The notes under the pieces are model-generated. The model searched no databases, had not been told where the DNA came from, and worked only from the letters and a program-made list of their open reading frames with translations. Both the position numbers and the translations under genes were made by a program. Below are positions 46,601 through 55,249 of a DNA stretch of 64,000 nt, in pieces. This DNA comes from Komagataeibacter sucrofermentans DSM 15973 (GTDB taxonomy: Bacteria > Pseudomonadota > Alphaproteobacteria > Acetobacterales > Acetobacteraceae): the NCBI RefSeq assembly GCF_040581405.1, contig NZ_CP137159.1:1-64000 (forward strand), read 5' to 3'. Every line of letters begins with the position of its first letter. Positions within the stretch are counted from its first letter, which is position 1.

Positions 46601-49600
46601 CGACTGGCCGGGCGCCAGGCTTGCCAGCGTGCTGGTGCTGTCAAATGTCGAACCATCCCTGGCAGGCTTGATGGTGACATTATCAAGATCCGATGAAATG
46701 CTGGGATCATGCGTAATGTCATATGCCGTGACCTTGCCGGTATTGCTCAGGGTTACGGTGTAGGTGACATGCTCGCCACTGTACAGCGATTTACCGCCGC
46801 TGTTATCCTTAATGGTTTCGGCGAGGTGGGGCGTGCGTTCGGTCACGGTTGCCGTGGCCGGGCCGGATGTACGCGCGGTGTCCGTGCCGGTACCATCCTG
46901 TGCGGAATAGTTCAGCACGGCGGATGTGGTGATCTGCTGACCATCGGCCGGAGCGTTGTTCTCACCATAATAGGCATTATAGGTCAGGGCTATGCTGCCC
47001 GAGGCATCCGTATTGGCATTGGTGACCTTCTGGCCCAGGTCGAAGGTCAGGGTCGTGGTGCCATTGGCATTCTTTACAACCGTCGGTTCAGCCAGCTTGC
47101 CGGCAGAAGACGTGACCCCGCTGCCCATGGTGTAGGTAAAGGAACCGGGCACATAATCCTCACCCTTGGGCAGGGTTTCGGTCACGGTTACATCGTTGCT
47201 GCCATTCGACAGCGAACCCTCTGGCAGTGCGACGGTAATGGTTGTGGGGCGCGTCTCACCGCTGACAATGGTGCCGCTGGATGTGCCCGATGCATCCACC
47301 CCGTCATTGACCGGCAGATCGGATGCGCCAATGGTCTTGCTGATGGTAGGCGACGAAAGGGTTACACTTGCCGGATCAGTCAGGTCCGATGCCTGACCGC
47401 CAAGCGGCACGCCATTGGTAACGAATCCATCGCCCTTCGCCACTGCACCGGGGCTGTTGCCAAAGTTCACCACCTGTGCGCTGGCCGTAAGCGTATCGCC
47501 CGCATTCTGCCCCGAAGGGAGCGTCAGATCGTAGGTAATGGTCAGGTCCTGCTTCTGGGCAAGGACAGCCGCAGTCGCTGATGTGGCCGGTATGGTCAGA
47601 CCGCCAGTAGTAAAGTAACTGGCGGCAGCGGTCGATGCATCGGATGCGGAGGAATAGACCACGGTGCCATCAGGGCGCGTGACCTGAAAATCCTTCACAT
47701 CGGCCGCGCTGAACCCGGCAGGCAGGGTGCCTGCCACCGTCAGGTCATACATGCCGCTCGACCCGGTATTTTCCACCGTGGAGGCAATACGTACGGTATC
47801 GCCACCATTGGCGCCGGTGGCGTTCAGGTCATCCACGGCGCTGATGCCGCTGGCGGGCGTGCCGGTATAGGCCCCGCCTGTGGTGCCGGCAGCATTGAAG
47901 GTTGCGGTGGGGTCGGTGCTGCCTGCCTCGCCTGCAGTCTGGGGGGTGTAGGTTACGGGCTGGTTTGCGCCGCTGTCATTCGTAACCGACACGATACCGG
48001 TCTTGAGTTCCGCCTCCGGCTCCCCAACGGTGATCGATTGCAGCGTGGACTGGGCCGTCTGGGTATTCTGCCCGTTGGTGAAGGTGGACTGTTCCTGACT
48101 GGTCAGGGTCAGGCCATCGGCAAACGGACTGGAGGTTGCCTTGAGGGTAAACAGTACGGCCACCTTGTCATTCGAAGTGACGGTGGTGGTGCTTCCCATG
48201 TCGAAATTGATGCTGTTGGTCGAACCCTGCGTCGAGACCGTGACATTACTGGGGGCCGGGTTGGATGCGGGGTCGGTATCGCCCGGCATGCTCAGCACGC
48301 TGTAGGTGCCTGCCGCCTGGTCAGCCAGGGCGGTGCTGCTGGCTGCGGTGAAGCCGGATTTGCCGTTGCCGGTCGGATCGGTCGTATCATAGAGCGGCAG
48401 CGGCAGGTAGGAGGCCAGGTTTAGGCCGTTGTAAGTGCCGGTTTGAAGAGCATAAGTCGCCTCATAGGTCACCGCATCGCCTGCGTGGATGACCGGCGTG
48501 CCATCGGCCGGATCAACGGGCTGGCCGTTGATGGCCACGATCTGCAGCCCGGTAGAGCCTTCGGGCACGGAAAGCGTACTGCCCGAACCATCCTGCACGG
48601 TGGAAACCTTGCCATCCGGCCCCGTTGCATCCGCACTGACCGTAACGGTACTGCTGACCGTATCGCCTTCCGTCACGGGTTTCAAAGGTGAGGTGCCCAT
48701 GTAATTATTCAGGATCGTGCTGGCGTAGCTGATCGTGCCCTGCTGACCTGCCCCCATGACGGGCAGGTCATGGTCGGCCAGGTACTTGCCAATATTCATC
48801 GTGACCGTGGTCTGCCCGTCCGTTCCCTGACTGTAAGACCAGTATACGTTCGAGCCGGATGTCTGGATCGTCTCACCATTGATGGTCTGGGTCATCGCAT
48901 TGGTTACGGCCCCGAGTTGCACGGTATGCGCAACACCCGTGGCATCGGTGTAGGTAAAGGCCGGGTTCGTGCTGGCCTGCAGGGTCTGGCCATCGCTCAG
49001 GGTCGTGTTCAGCACCGTGTTGGTGCTGGAATAATAGTCTGAATTCTCGATATGGATATCGTGCGTAACGGTATCCCCCGGCATGGCCTGATTGTCTGCC
49101 AGGCCAGTCGAGGTGCCGTCTGCATTGGTGATGGTATCCGTCTCCTGCACCGCGAACGCCTTGGCATTGAACGTGGTGGGCGATGTATCCACCGTCTGGT
49201 TCAGCGCAATCGGCGTGGCTGTCTGGCCCTGCGCCACGGGCGGGGTCCAGCTGCCGGTATAGGATACGGTGCCCCCCGCAATGGTGGTGGCCGATGTCGT
49301 GCCGCCAGAAGAATTGAGAATTGAATTCCGGGCCGCATCCGTCTGGCCGACATAGACCGGGATATTAATCTTGTAAGGCGCACTCGCGCTGGCGGCCACG
49401 CTATCGAGCGTAATCTTGACAGACCCGCCTTGCATTGAGCCATCAGCGGGCGGCACATAGGTGGCGGTGCCACTTATGGTCGAGCCATCGGCTCCCGTCA
49501 GGGTAATGGGGCCATTGGTGTAATTGACGTTGTCGGGCAGGGTGACATTGAGCGTCATGTTCTTGATGGCGTTAGCCTGCGTCACTTCGGCAGGCGTGAC

Positions 49601-50977
49601 GCTGACCTCGTAGGTGGCGGGATAATCCGGGCCGGTCGGTACTTCATCCTCTCCACGCGGCGAGGTGATGACACCGGCAGTCACCCGCATGATATTCTGG
49701 TCAATGCTATTGGTCGCGATCACGCCCTGAATGGTCGGGTCTGTACCGGGATCGTTCAGCGCATCGGCGCCATACTGGTAGCCACCGGCCGCCGCTATGG
49801 TAACAGGCGCACCCGCACCGGTGGGCGCACTGACGGGCTCAGTGGTATTATTTGCAAAATTTGCCGTAAGCGTAATGGCAGGCTGCCCCGGCGTGTAACT
49901 GCCAAACGGCAGGGAAACCACATACATGGTATCCCCCGCCTTGAAGCCCGCAGGTGCGCCCACGAACTGTGGCTTGCCATCCGTGCCGCTGCTGTACGGA
50001 TTATAGGCCCCGACCTTGCCATCAACATCCACCAGCGTGACAGCCTTGGCGGACAGGTTCTGGCCCAGATAGGTTACAGAGGTAAGTGGCGTATCCTGCG
50101 TTGCGTTGGTGGGCGCGAATATCTCGACAAAGGGCGCATAGCCCACACCATTGGCCGCACTGTTGGAAAAGGTAATGTTCTGGGAAAAGGAATTGCCCAG
50201 CAGGTTGCTGGTGCCGCTGGTGTTCGCAATGGTGACTGTAGCCGTCGGGCTGTCCAGCACGCTGTCATAACCGGCCTCGGCCGTGGTGGAGAACGGTGCG
50301 TCCACCGCATTGCCGTCCAGCCCTGCCGTGCGCTCCAGTGTCCAGTCACCCCCCATGGCCCCGAGGCCCGTGGCATCGGTCGAGGCGGCAACGCCGGCGC
50401 CGGTCAGGGTATGCAGGTCCTCGACAAGCGCCCGGCCTGCAGCGCCCTGCCCCACGTCGCAACCCCAGAACAGGATCTGCCCCTTCGCCCCCAGCGCATC
50501 GCCCCAGTGGGCAACCTGCGTGCTATCGGCCATGAGGGTGGCAGCGTTTATGGTCGTGCCGCCAAGCTCTATCTGCCCTGCCTGCCCGTAGGTGAGAAAG
50601 CTGACACTGTTGAGGTTCTGCTGGTGCGACAGCACGCGTGAGACAACGGACATACCATCGCGCGTGTTGTCCACCACCACCACGCCCACGTTATTGCCCA
50701 GTGAGGCGGTGAGCTCACGCCAGTCGCTGACGCGGGAATCTACAAAAACGATATCGGTAAAATTGTCTTTTTTACCACCATCGCGCTCATGCATCGACCG
50801 ATTTGTACCAGCGGTTGCAGGTATATCGGACAGGGAACCGACGGCTTCATCCACAACGGGCGTATCATGGGCATTTTCGCCCTGATTCTCGTGATGATGC
50901 CTGTCTGCCCCGTGGTGATGGGAGACATGCGCCACGCTGCCATCAAAGAGATATCTCTGCTCAAGAATCAGACGCAT
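40622..50977 (-). CDS. Giant extracellular-type protein: DUF4347 head with Ig/cadherin-like repeats
   Basis: A 3451-residue protein, probably a secreted or surface-attached adhesin. Residues 5-14 (LEQRYLFDGS) match the short leader motif, LEPR-x-L-L-like, that opens many DUF4347 giants; there is no ordinary signal peptide. A His-rich stretch follows (17-39). DUF4347 spans about 75-238 (DIVFVDSRVSDW, LFWGCDVGQG). Residues about 400-1900 carry DUF11-type repeats (DTVTFVDTLTNTGNATAYDV and relatives). An SdrD-B-like domain (LGGVRVTVIARGQDGTYASG) follows, and five cadherin/Ig-like repeats in the C-terminal third include TWQYSTDGGRTW. The C-terminal 200 residues contain an Ig-like fold (LPDWVSFDADRRCFSM) and end in a basic His/Arg-rich tail. 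No GGxGxDxL RTX repeats are seen, and Cys is nearly absent. It is divergent from the TolC/HlyD/M50 cluster. Confidence 0.85.
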   Translation of the reverse strand: MRLILEQRYLFDGSVAHVSHHHGADRHHHENQGENAHDTPVVDEAVGSLSDIPATAGTNRSMHERDGGKKDNFTDIVFVDSRVSDWRELTASLGNNVGVVVVDNTRDGMSVVSRVLSHQQNLNSVSFLTYGQAGQIELGGTTINAATLMADSTQVAHWGDALGAKGQILFWGCDVGQGAAGRALVEDLHTLTGAGVAASTDATGLGAMGGDWTLERTAGLDGNAVDAPFSTTAEAGYDSVLDSPTATVTIANTSGTSNLLGNSFSQNITFSNSAANGVGYAPFVEIFAPTNATQDTPLTSVTYLGQNLSAKAVTLVDVDGKVGAYNPYSSGTDGKPQFVGAPAGFKAGDTMYVVSLPFGSYTPGQPAITLTANFANNTTEPVSAPTGAGAPVTIAAAGGYQYGADALNDPGTDPTIQGVIATNSIDQNIMRVTAGVITSPRGEDEVPTGPDYPATYEVSVTPAEVTQANAIKNMTLNVTLPDNVNYTNGPITLTGADGSTISGTATYVPPADGSMQGGSVKITLDSVAASASAPYKINIPVYVGQTDAARNSILNSSGGTTSATTIAGGTVSYTGSWTPPVAQGQTATPIALNQTVDTSPTTFNAKAFAVQETDTITNADGTSTGLADNQAMPGDTVTHDIHIENSDYYSSTNTVLNTTLSDGQTLQASTNPAFTYTDATGVAHTVQLGAVTNAMTQTINGETIQTSGSNVYWSYSQGTDGQTTVTMNIGKYLADHDLPVMGAGQQGTISYASTILNNYMGTSPLKPVTEGDTVSSTVTVSADATGPDGKVSTVQDGSGSTLSVPEGSTGLQIVAINGQPVDPADGTPVIHAGDAVTYEATYALQTGTYNGLNLASYLPLPLYDTTDPTGNGKSGFTAASSTALADQAAGTYSVLSMPGDTDPASNPAPSNVTVSTQGSTNSINFDMGSTTTVTSNDKVAVLFTLKATSSPFADGLTLTSQEQSTFTNGQNTQTAQSTLQSITVGEPEAELKTGIVSVTNDSGANQPVTYTPQTAGEAGSTDPTATFNAAGTTGGAYTGTPASGISAVDDLNATGANGGDTVRIASTVENTGSSGMYDLTVAGTLPAGFSAADVKDFQVTRPDGTVVYSSASDASTAAASYFTTGGLTIPATSATAAVLAQKQDLTITYDLTLPSGQNAGDTLTASAQVVNFGNSPGAVAKGDGFVTNGVPLGGQASDLTDPASVTLSSPTISKTIGASDLPVNDGVDASGTSSGTIVSGETRPTTITVALPEGSLSNGSNDVTVTETLPKGEDYVPGSFTYTMGSGVTSSAGKLAEPTVVKNANGTTTLTFDLGQKVTNANTDASGSIALTYNAYYGENNAPADGQQITTSAVLNYSAQDGTGTDTARTSGPATATVTERTPHLAETIKDNSGGKSLYSGEHVTYTVTLSNTGKVTAYDITHDPSISSDLDNVTIKPARDGSTFDSTSTLASLAPGQSETYTITGTVKSDLPANTPLRVTDNYGWNSAPTTSTLTENGKTVDTPQHYTALASDTPKVGNYTAVLDIVGEGNGTTSGISATTPVTAANTVPGDTITLQGEVTIPKGQNQNMVLTIAVPRNVDLNMSSLRLLLASESGLITSSTLGDATGVQFNEGTDGTALTLSGNGKTFVLSSAAQSGLTVNPDSISGVVSTTTASGQTLLKIDLGTVANNDTSTTPNYAIIQVAGTVANTTATKDGTRLAETLSVSTSGTSAKSAAATETVKEPTLTLGKTVSEIDYQNDTVTFVDTLTNTGNATAYDVALDDPLLAGQEALDGTVTAKGGGTLNAAINSTGSVAAAGANAVTTSGLTLASGASETVTYTVKLSDLQKGLAQTTTGVTWESLNNVTPQNSGGTDQSRDGSAGQAGTAGTNSANTYARTVTMGLGTLSGQIWQALGNTPATYDSAIDTALGGVRVTVIARGQDGTYASGLVQSGITTDASGDYAALVPVYGTPTSSIAEISVPATGGTDGVPANETEVYNRDGTAGSTVTAINPDTTGGMNATHADLAYELPDTAPTIAGWQDTTPHVTTAGTATALADGSVQVADSELDRLITAEGGTYSYANTTLTVQRYVDGTATPSATDSFGALAGTGVSMAGGQVSVNGTAIGTYTDKGGVLQVTFNASATKGSIATLAQDLTYTYTPAATNPATQMDVTLGATFSDGNTNLAGQQVATGAQGTGGVQTSTPMFTRVSVGGTPFATTFTEPNDTPATASATALGSYISVEDASGTGVGSIQKVTVQIGSATAEDVLAATTAGGITTSMDRATGTLTLTAGTGTTLKNWQSTLSSLKYYDSSDTPIVGTRNVSISVFENGANAPIVTHGTIAVAAANDSPILDPSAPVSLNDAQEDSAPPQGAVGTAVSQLVGYTGAADGAGNVTDPDGAGLTGQSAAGTPSLPGIAITSADSTHGTWWYSTDNGKTWSEFAGSGAGSAVGSGNALHLIDNGQARIYFQSTDPNWNGKVNDALTFRAWDQFDGATNGTISALPATAGLGTGTNTPGSAYSAATDSVALINDNVNDAPNVVADNTIPGATPVTGDQPASWKVTEDTPQATSVQGLFGSYFSDQTDQQQSASNPDGSTANTMAGVAVVGYTPSAAGTWSYSTDGGKTWTQLSVSVSTTNALLLSKDAQLQFTPAANYNGQPISGDDLKVVLIDNSGTTSDTPALVGANGQALTMADGTSLTGAVLDSGTMAVAGADVSTRGGQTALSAGTVDLSTAVMPVNDPPTMAAGPYTLPDVTSNSADSANTGTTVAGLYSNAVQDRTDAQQSAGDPTGSTADHLAGVAITGNTANPTTEGTWQYSTNGGKTWTDVPANVSGSNAVVLGDQAKVRFDPVPNFTGTPGGLTTQVVETSADVPLTGSSDGVATSVTGQALDGTATALTGVNITQMQHDHPNGSVSTNSQPLDVTVNQDAHTAVNITPGTEDQPGTKETVSQLFTTTDPNGVGGVAITGNATPASEGTWMYSVPGGTAQALPTDLSATSAVVLPKDAQIWFQPTPNFNGDPSNISFTATVVDNTTATAFTGADGKAVAGNAITGVATGVDVSNTGGGTALDVVPVQVSTGVEQVNDAPVASGSATLPSADTSNQQVRGDSVSSLFGPTFSDQADQQRSAANPDGSVADHLQGVAIVGNTANPATQGTWQYSTDGGRTWKNVSTSVSATAALVLPASAELHFAPVTGFTGTPGGLSAALVETNSTLATGTAAQVADVSALMADETSHVSQTVVALNTNVTQQEGNPALSGSTLNNDLSSSDLLKTSVEDGFENEFQRGFGVAHQTWIRGTSLYRFVTTNQQYDVDVPAGAFISSDGTDLNLTITARQSGGAPLPDWVSFDADRRCFSMIAPDDATGSIDLTLIGRDEYGHEAEVDVHVVIGHEHPAWQMADDQSIPQTVERAMQVVEQDMDWLAFNPDFHRASHQPAEAVHGKKGLRAQMRQIGHRAAHAHGRNLINQ
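41400..43890 (-). repeat. Five tandem Ig/cadherin-like repeats within the giant gene
   Basis: Copies lie near 41400-41705, 41930-42190, 42440-42730, 43010-43315 and 43560-43890. Most share a start like LFGxxFSDQxDQQxSAxNPDG, then GVAIxGNT, TWxYSxDGGKTW, a Val/Leu strand and FxPxxNFxG. The copies differ enough at the DNA level to be stable, but still force the region into one codon bias. Confidence 0.75.
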
Positions 50978-51318
50978 GAAAAATCCATTTTTATCAACAC
51001 TTTGTTCATGAATGCCAGATTATGGATAACATATGGTTTCCATAACCTGAATCATTACCACGCTGCAGGATGCTACGGTTGCATATTCAATTCCCGCATT
51101 TCATCTACAATTTTTTTTCCCGTGTTACAACAAATGAAGTTGACAGAAATGTGACGACACCATAATTACCATACAGAAATTGGACATCGAGCACGACGCA
51201 ATCGTAATCAGGCTGGAAATTTCAGGTCATTTCCGTTTGCGTTCAGGTAATTATCAGACCTGCTCCCGTAGCTTTGATTGAATTTGTTTCTTGCTGACCT
51301 GAACATAACCCGGAATTT
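50978..51318. promoter_or_regulatory. Divergent control region of the giant gene and its export cluster
   Basis: An AT-rich 340-base gap between the leftward giant gene and the rightward TolC-like gene. It should hold both promoters and any shared operator. Only the rightward promoter below can be pointed to with some confidence. Confidence 0.6.
51140..51168 (+). promoter_or_regulatory. Sigma70-like promoter for the export cluster
   Basis: TTGACA at 51140-51145 and TAATTA at 51163-51168 are separated by 17 bases, the ideal spacing. A start near 51175 would give a leader of about 145 bases before the TolC-like gene. Alternative promoters in this AT-rich region cannot be excluded. Confidence 0.5.
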
Positions 51319-52980
51319 ATGGTAAATCCTGTGACGCATCAGCTTACCCGTGGCAGATTACGTCTGACCTCCTGTGTTGCGCTTTCCACAACCGTGCTTC
51401 TGGCAGGGTGTGGCATGCGACCCAAGCCCATGCCGCTGGCCGACCATATAAAACGTGCCGATGCAGATCACGCCACGATCGAGGCCCGTTACCTGCCGCT
51501 CAACGGTGACCTGACACTGGGCACAGCCATCGCGCGTGCGCTCAAGTTCAATTATGACTCACAGGTTGCCAAACTCGAGATCAACCAGCAGGAAAAGCAG
51601 CTTGATCTGGCGCTGATGCAGATGCTGCCGCACCTTGCGGCCGATGCAGGCTATACGGACAGAAGCAACAACAATGCTGCTGAAAGTATTGATGAATTCA
51701 GCAACCGGCGCTCGCTGGATTATTCCTATTCCGAAATGCCGAGCCATGGCAGTGGCGATATCAGCTTTTCATGGAACGCGATGGATGCGGGGATCAGCTA
51801 TTTCTCTGCCCGCCAGCAAGCTTTCCGTGCGCTGATTGCCGTCGAGCGCCGCAGGCGTGCCATCAACGATTTGGTCAAGGCCGTTACCACCAATTACTGG
51901 GAGGCCGCGGCAGCCCAGGTCATGCTACCCCGGCTCGACCCCATCATTCATGATGCGGAAACCATGCTGGCAGCCTCACAGGATGCAGGTAACGCGCACC
52001 TGCAGTCTCCCCTTACGCTGCTTGATTACCAGCAGAACATCATCCAGATCCTGGGTGAAATGCGACGCATAAAAGATGAACTGGTCGGCGCGCAGATCCA
52101 GCTTGCCTCGCTGATCAACGTGCCGCAGGACGAAAAGCTCAACCTTGCCACCCACCCGCAGGATGTGCAGCCGCTCGGCAACCTCGACATCCCCACGCTG
52201 GAGCGCATGGGGCTGGTCATGCGCCCTGAACTGCGCATGGAAGTGTACCAGCAGAAGGTTGACCGGCAGGATGTCTATAAGGAAATCCTGAAGATGATGC
52301 CCGGTATCGGCGCCATCGGGAACGGCAACTTTGATTCAAACGCCCTGCTCTACCACCACATCTGGGGGCAGATCGGGGTCAGGGCAACCGTCAACCTGAT
52401 CAACATGATCCAGGGGCCGCGCGCCATTGCGGTGGCCAAGGGCAATGTCAAACTCTCGGAAATGCGCCGCCTTGCACTGAGTGTCGCCATTCTGGCCCAG
52501 ATCAACCTGAGCGCGCAGAAATACGTTACGGCGGTGGATTTCCTCAAATCCTCGCGGCAGATCAATGATGTCAGCCTGCAGATGGAGCAGCTTGCCGTAT
52601 CCGCCTCAGCAGCAGGCGCACAGTCCGAGGCCAATCGCGTGCGCCACCAGATGGCGGCCCTGTTAGGTCAGCTTGAATACAGCCGCAGCCTTGCGCATAC
52701 CCATCAGGCACTCGCCAACCTGTATGCCTCCATCGGGGTGGATCTTGTACCCGCCAATGCCGATATTCAGGATCTCAAGCACCTGACGGCGCAGGTTGAA
52801 CATTCCATTTCCCTGTGGGAAAACGGCCGCCTGCCTGACCTGACCCTGCCCGACAATATCAAGAAACCCGATGCCGGCAGCAGCACGACGCCCGTCGCGG
52901 TGCCGGTGAAGCAGGCTGCGCCGCCTTCCACCCCTGTTGCGCAGACGGACACAGCACAGCCGAATCCCGGGCCGGTCTAG
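51319..52980 (+). CDS. TolC-family outer-membrane efflux lipoprotein
   Basis: Outer-membrane channel of 553 residues. A lipobox LLAGC places the lipidated Cys at residue 31 after a signal peptide. The body has long amphipathic helices with the TolC/OEP repeat pattern (LTLGTAIARALKFNYDSQVA at the start; QVMLPRLDPIIHDAETMLAA and VSLQMEQLAVSASAAGAQSE later). The C-terminal tail is Pro/Ala/Thr-rich. It would form the outer-membrane exit duct with the two adaptor proteins encoded next. It is the first gene of a rightward cluster of four; the other three form no ABC exporter. A drug or peptide efflux role is possible, but the divergent giant gene suggests export of that protein. Confidence 0.87.
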   Translation: MVNPVTHQLTRGRLRLTSCVALSTTVLLAGCGMRPKPMPLADHIKRADADHATIEARYLPLNGDLTLGTAIARALKFNYDSQVAKLEINQQEKQLDLALMQMLPHLAADAGYTDRSNNNAAESIDEFSNRRSLDYSYSEMPSHGSGDISFSWNAMDAGISYFSARQQAFRALIAVERRRRAINDLVKAVTTNYWEAAAAQVMLPRLDPIIHDAETMLAASQDAGNAHLQSPLTLLDYQQNIIQILGEMRRIKDELVGAQIQLASLINVPQDEKLNLATHPQDVQPLGNLDIPTLERMGLVMRPELRMEVYQQKVDRQDVYKEILKMMPGIGAIGNGNFDSNALLYHHIWGQIGVRATVNLINMIQGPRAIAVAKGNVKLSEMRRLALSVAILAQINLSAQKYVTAVDFLKSSRQINDVSLQMEQLAVSASAAGAQSEANRVRHQMAALLGQLEYSRSLAHTHQALANLYASIGVDLVPANADIQDLKHLTAQVEHSISLWENGRLPDLTLPDNIKKPDAGSSTTPVAVPVKQAAPPSTPVAQTDTAQPNPGPV

Positions 52981-53077
52981 GTCGTATCACTTAACTTATT
53001 ATTAATCAGCAATGATATAAAGCTGCATTGCCTCGGGCGGTGCTGGCGCCTTTTATCAAGGAAGGCCGGTTGTACAC

Positions 53078-53878
53078 ATGCGTACATATTCATTTATCCC
53101 CGCACTGGTGCTTACCCTTGTGCCCGGCACGGTCCTTGCCCAGGCGGTGCAACCGGTTGCACCCGCAGCTACGGCTCCGCAGCCCGAACTCCCCACTGCG
53201 CCAGAGCCGGAAAGCACGGCCACCCATGCTCCCAGCGTGCAGGTCACCGCTCCCATGAGCGCTCAGATCAGCGCCAGCATGTCGGGACAGCTTGAAAAAT
53301 TCCCTTTCCGGGACGGTGACCATTTTCACAAGGGCGATGTGCTGGCCGGGTTCCGCTGTGGCCAGCAGAAGGCAACCCTTGCGCACGCCCATGCCGAATA
53401 CATCAAGCGCCGTGGCCTGCTCGATGTGCAGAACAAGATGAAGGCGCTCGGGCAGTGGAGTGTATCGGACCTGCGCTCGGCCGCGGCTGATGAACAGGCA
53501 GCCAATGCGGACCTGGAAATGGCCAGTGCCGTTGTGGCCCAGTGTGTGATCGAGGCCCCGTTTGACGGGCGTGTCTCCAATACCATGGTGCATAATTACC
53601 AGTATCTTTCAGCCGGAACCCCCATGCTGGAAATACTGGATGATACTTCGCTTGAACTGTCCATGATCGTCTCATCGATGGAACTGCCCCACCTGCAGCC
53701 CGGCACGCCGTTCAAGGTTCACATACTGGAGACGGATGCCACTTATACGGCAAGCGTCAGCCGCCTTTCGGGCAAGGTGGACCCGGTCAGCAAAACCATC
53801 AAGGTGTATGGCAAACTGACGCAACCTGCCCCGAACCTGCTGCCGGGCATGACGGGCGAAGCCCGGTTTGGCCAGTAA
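53078..53878 (+). CDS. Short periplasmic adaptor (membrane-fusion) protein, HlyD/RND type
   Basis: Periplasmic adaptor of 266 residues with a Sec signal (FIPALVLTLVPGTVLAQA). It has a lipoyl/barrel-sandwich half (GQLEKFPFRDGDHFHKGDVL), a short helical hairpin (HAEYIKRRGLLDVQNKMKAL), a second half (VVAQCVIEAPFDGRVSNTMV), and a beta-barrel ending at PNLLPGMTGEARF. It is shorter than classical HlyD proteins. It follows the TolC-like gene by 97 bases and precedes a membrane-anchored adaptor, so it should bridge the inner-membrane complex to the outer-membrane channel. Confidence 0.85.
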   Translation: MRTYSFIPALVLTLVPGTVLAQAVQPVAPAATAPQPELPTAPEPESTATHAPSVQVTAPMSAQISASMSGQLEKFPFRDGDHFHKGDVLAGFRCGQQKATLAHAHAEYIKRRGLLDVQNKMKALGQWSVSDLRSAAADEQAANADLEMASAVVAQCVIEAPFDGRVSNTMVHNYQYLSAGTPMLEILDDTSLELSMIVSSMELPHLQPGTPFKVHILETDATYTASVSRLSGKVDPVSKTIKVYGKLTQPAPNLLPGMTGEARFGQ

Positions 53879-53898
53879 GGCCAACTGGTTGACAGATC

Positions 53899-55230
53899 AT
53901 GACCACGCCTGATCCTGCACGCACGCAGCAGGGACGGCAGGCTGCGTTGCTGCGGCTGTCGGCCCTTGTGCATCTATGCGAACGCCTGCGGACCTGCACG
54001 CCCGATGAGCTGGATTTCGTGCTGGTCAACGAGAGCCATAATCTTCTTCCCTATCAGCAGGCAGCCCTGTACCGCACCGATAAGGCAGGGATTACCGCCA
54101 TATCCGGCACGGCGGTGTTCGATCCCGCCGCCCCCTATGTGCGCTGGCTGAGCCAGGTATTCGGCAGCATCACGCTCCTGAGGGAGCCCACGACCATTGA
54201 TGTCGCGGCCCTGCCCGCCGCACTGCGCGATGAATGGGCGCAATGGATGGCCCCACACGCCGTGCTTATTCCGCTGGCCGGGCGGCATGGCCGCGTCGGC
54301 ACGCTGCTTGTTGCGCGGCCGGATGCGTGGACACAGCCCGATATTCAGGCCCTGTGCATGATTGGCGGCGAATATGCGGAAAGCCGGCAGCTTATCGCCG
54401 CCCAACCGCCCGGACCACGCGATACACGCTTACGCCGGCGGGTCGGTGCCATACTCGCGGCCGCACTGCTTGTGGCGTTCTACCCGGTACATTCATGGGT
54501 TCTGGCCCCGGCCGAGGTCGTGCCTGTTGCCCCTGCCTATGTGCGTGCACCCTTTGCCGGTATTGTCCACCAGCTTGATGTCGCCCCCAATACCGCAGTG
54601 CATGCGGGCACACCGATGGTGGAACTGGAGCGCGCGCAGCTTGAAAGCCAGTACCAGGTGGCCCGCAAGGCGCTGGAAGTGGCCCGGACCCAATATGATG
54701 AAGCCATTCAGGCAGGCATGCTCGATGCCAAGGCCCGCGCGCAGGCTGGTGAACTCAAAGGCCGTATCGACGAGGAAGCCGCCCAGATGCGCTACCAGAG
54801 CGAACTGCTGCACCGCGCTACCCTGACCGCCCCGATAGACGGACTGGCACTTTATAACGATCCCTCAGAGTGGGTGGGCCGTCCGGTCGAAGCAGGCGAG
54901 CGTATCCTCATGGTCGCCCCTGCCCTGTCTCGCCGGATCGAGATCCGCCTGTCCACAACCGAAGCTGCACACTTCGCGCCCGATGCACGCGTGCGTTTTT
55001 TTGATAATGTGCATCCCGATCATCCGACACAAGGGCATCTGGTCTTTACCTCCTACGCAAGCACGCCCACGCCTGCGGGCACACTGGCCTATACCCTGCG
55101 TGCCGACATGAACAGCGACATCCGCCTTGGCCTGCGCGGCACGGCACGCATCTATGGCCCACGACACATGCTGTTGCTGTGGGCCCTGCGCAAACCGCTG
55201 GGCGTAATACGGCAATGGCTTTCCTTTTAG
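53899..55230 (+). CDS. Inner-membrane HlyD-type adaptor with GAF-like cytoplasmic domain
   Basis: A 443-residue protein with an unusual layout. Residues about 1-165 look like a cytoplasmic GAF-like sensor (LVNESHNLLPYQQAALYRTD, then HAVLIPLAGRHGRVGTLLVA). One membrane segment is at about 182-200. From about 205 a periplasmic HlyD barrel-sandwich/hairpin part follows (VRAPFAGIVHQLDVAPNTAV, with a coiled-coil near 240-300 and LTAPIDGLALYND). It starts 20 bases after the previous adaptor and is followed 19 bases later by the M50 protein, so all are in one operon. The GAF-like half may bind a partner or a small molecule. Confidence 0.78.
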   Translation: MTTPDPARTQQGRQAALLRLSALVHLCERLRTCTPDELDFVLVNESHNLLPYQQAALYRTDKAGITAISGTAVFDPAAPYVRWLSQVFGSITLLREPTTIDVAALPAALRDEWAQWMAPHAVLIPLAGRHGRVGTLLVARPDAWTQPDIQALCMIGGEYAESRQLIAAQPPGPRDTRLRRRVGAILAAALLVAFYPVHSWVLAPAEVVPVAPAYVRAPFAGIVHQLDVAPNTAVHAGTPMVELERAQLESQYQVARKALEVARTQYDEAIQAGMLDAKARAQAGELKGRIDEEAAQMRYQSELLHRATLTAPIDGLALYNDPSEWVGRPVEAGERILMVAPALSRRIEIRLSTTEAAHFAPDARVRFFDNVHPDHPTQGHLVFTSYASTPTPAGTLAYTLRADMNSDIRLGLRGTARIYGPRHMLLLWALRKPLGVIRQWLSF

Positions 55231-55249
55231 CTGGCCCGGGGGGCGGAGC

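Noticed and set aside
40646-50885. Many long plus-strand open frames opposite the giant gene, up to 305 residues
   Set aside because: They follow from the codon bias and repeats of the minus-strand gene, match no protein family by eye and carry no ribosome binding sites in consistent places.
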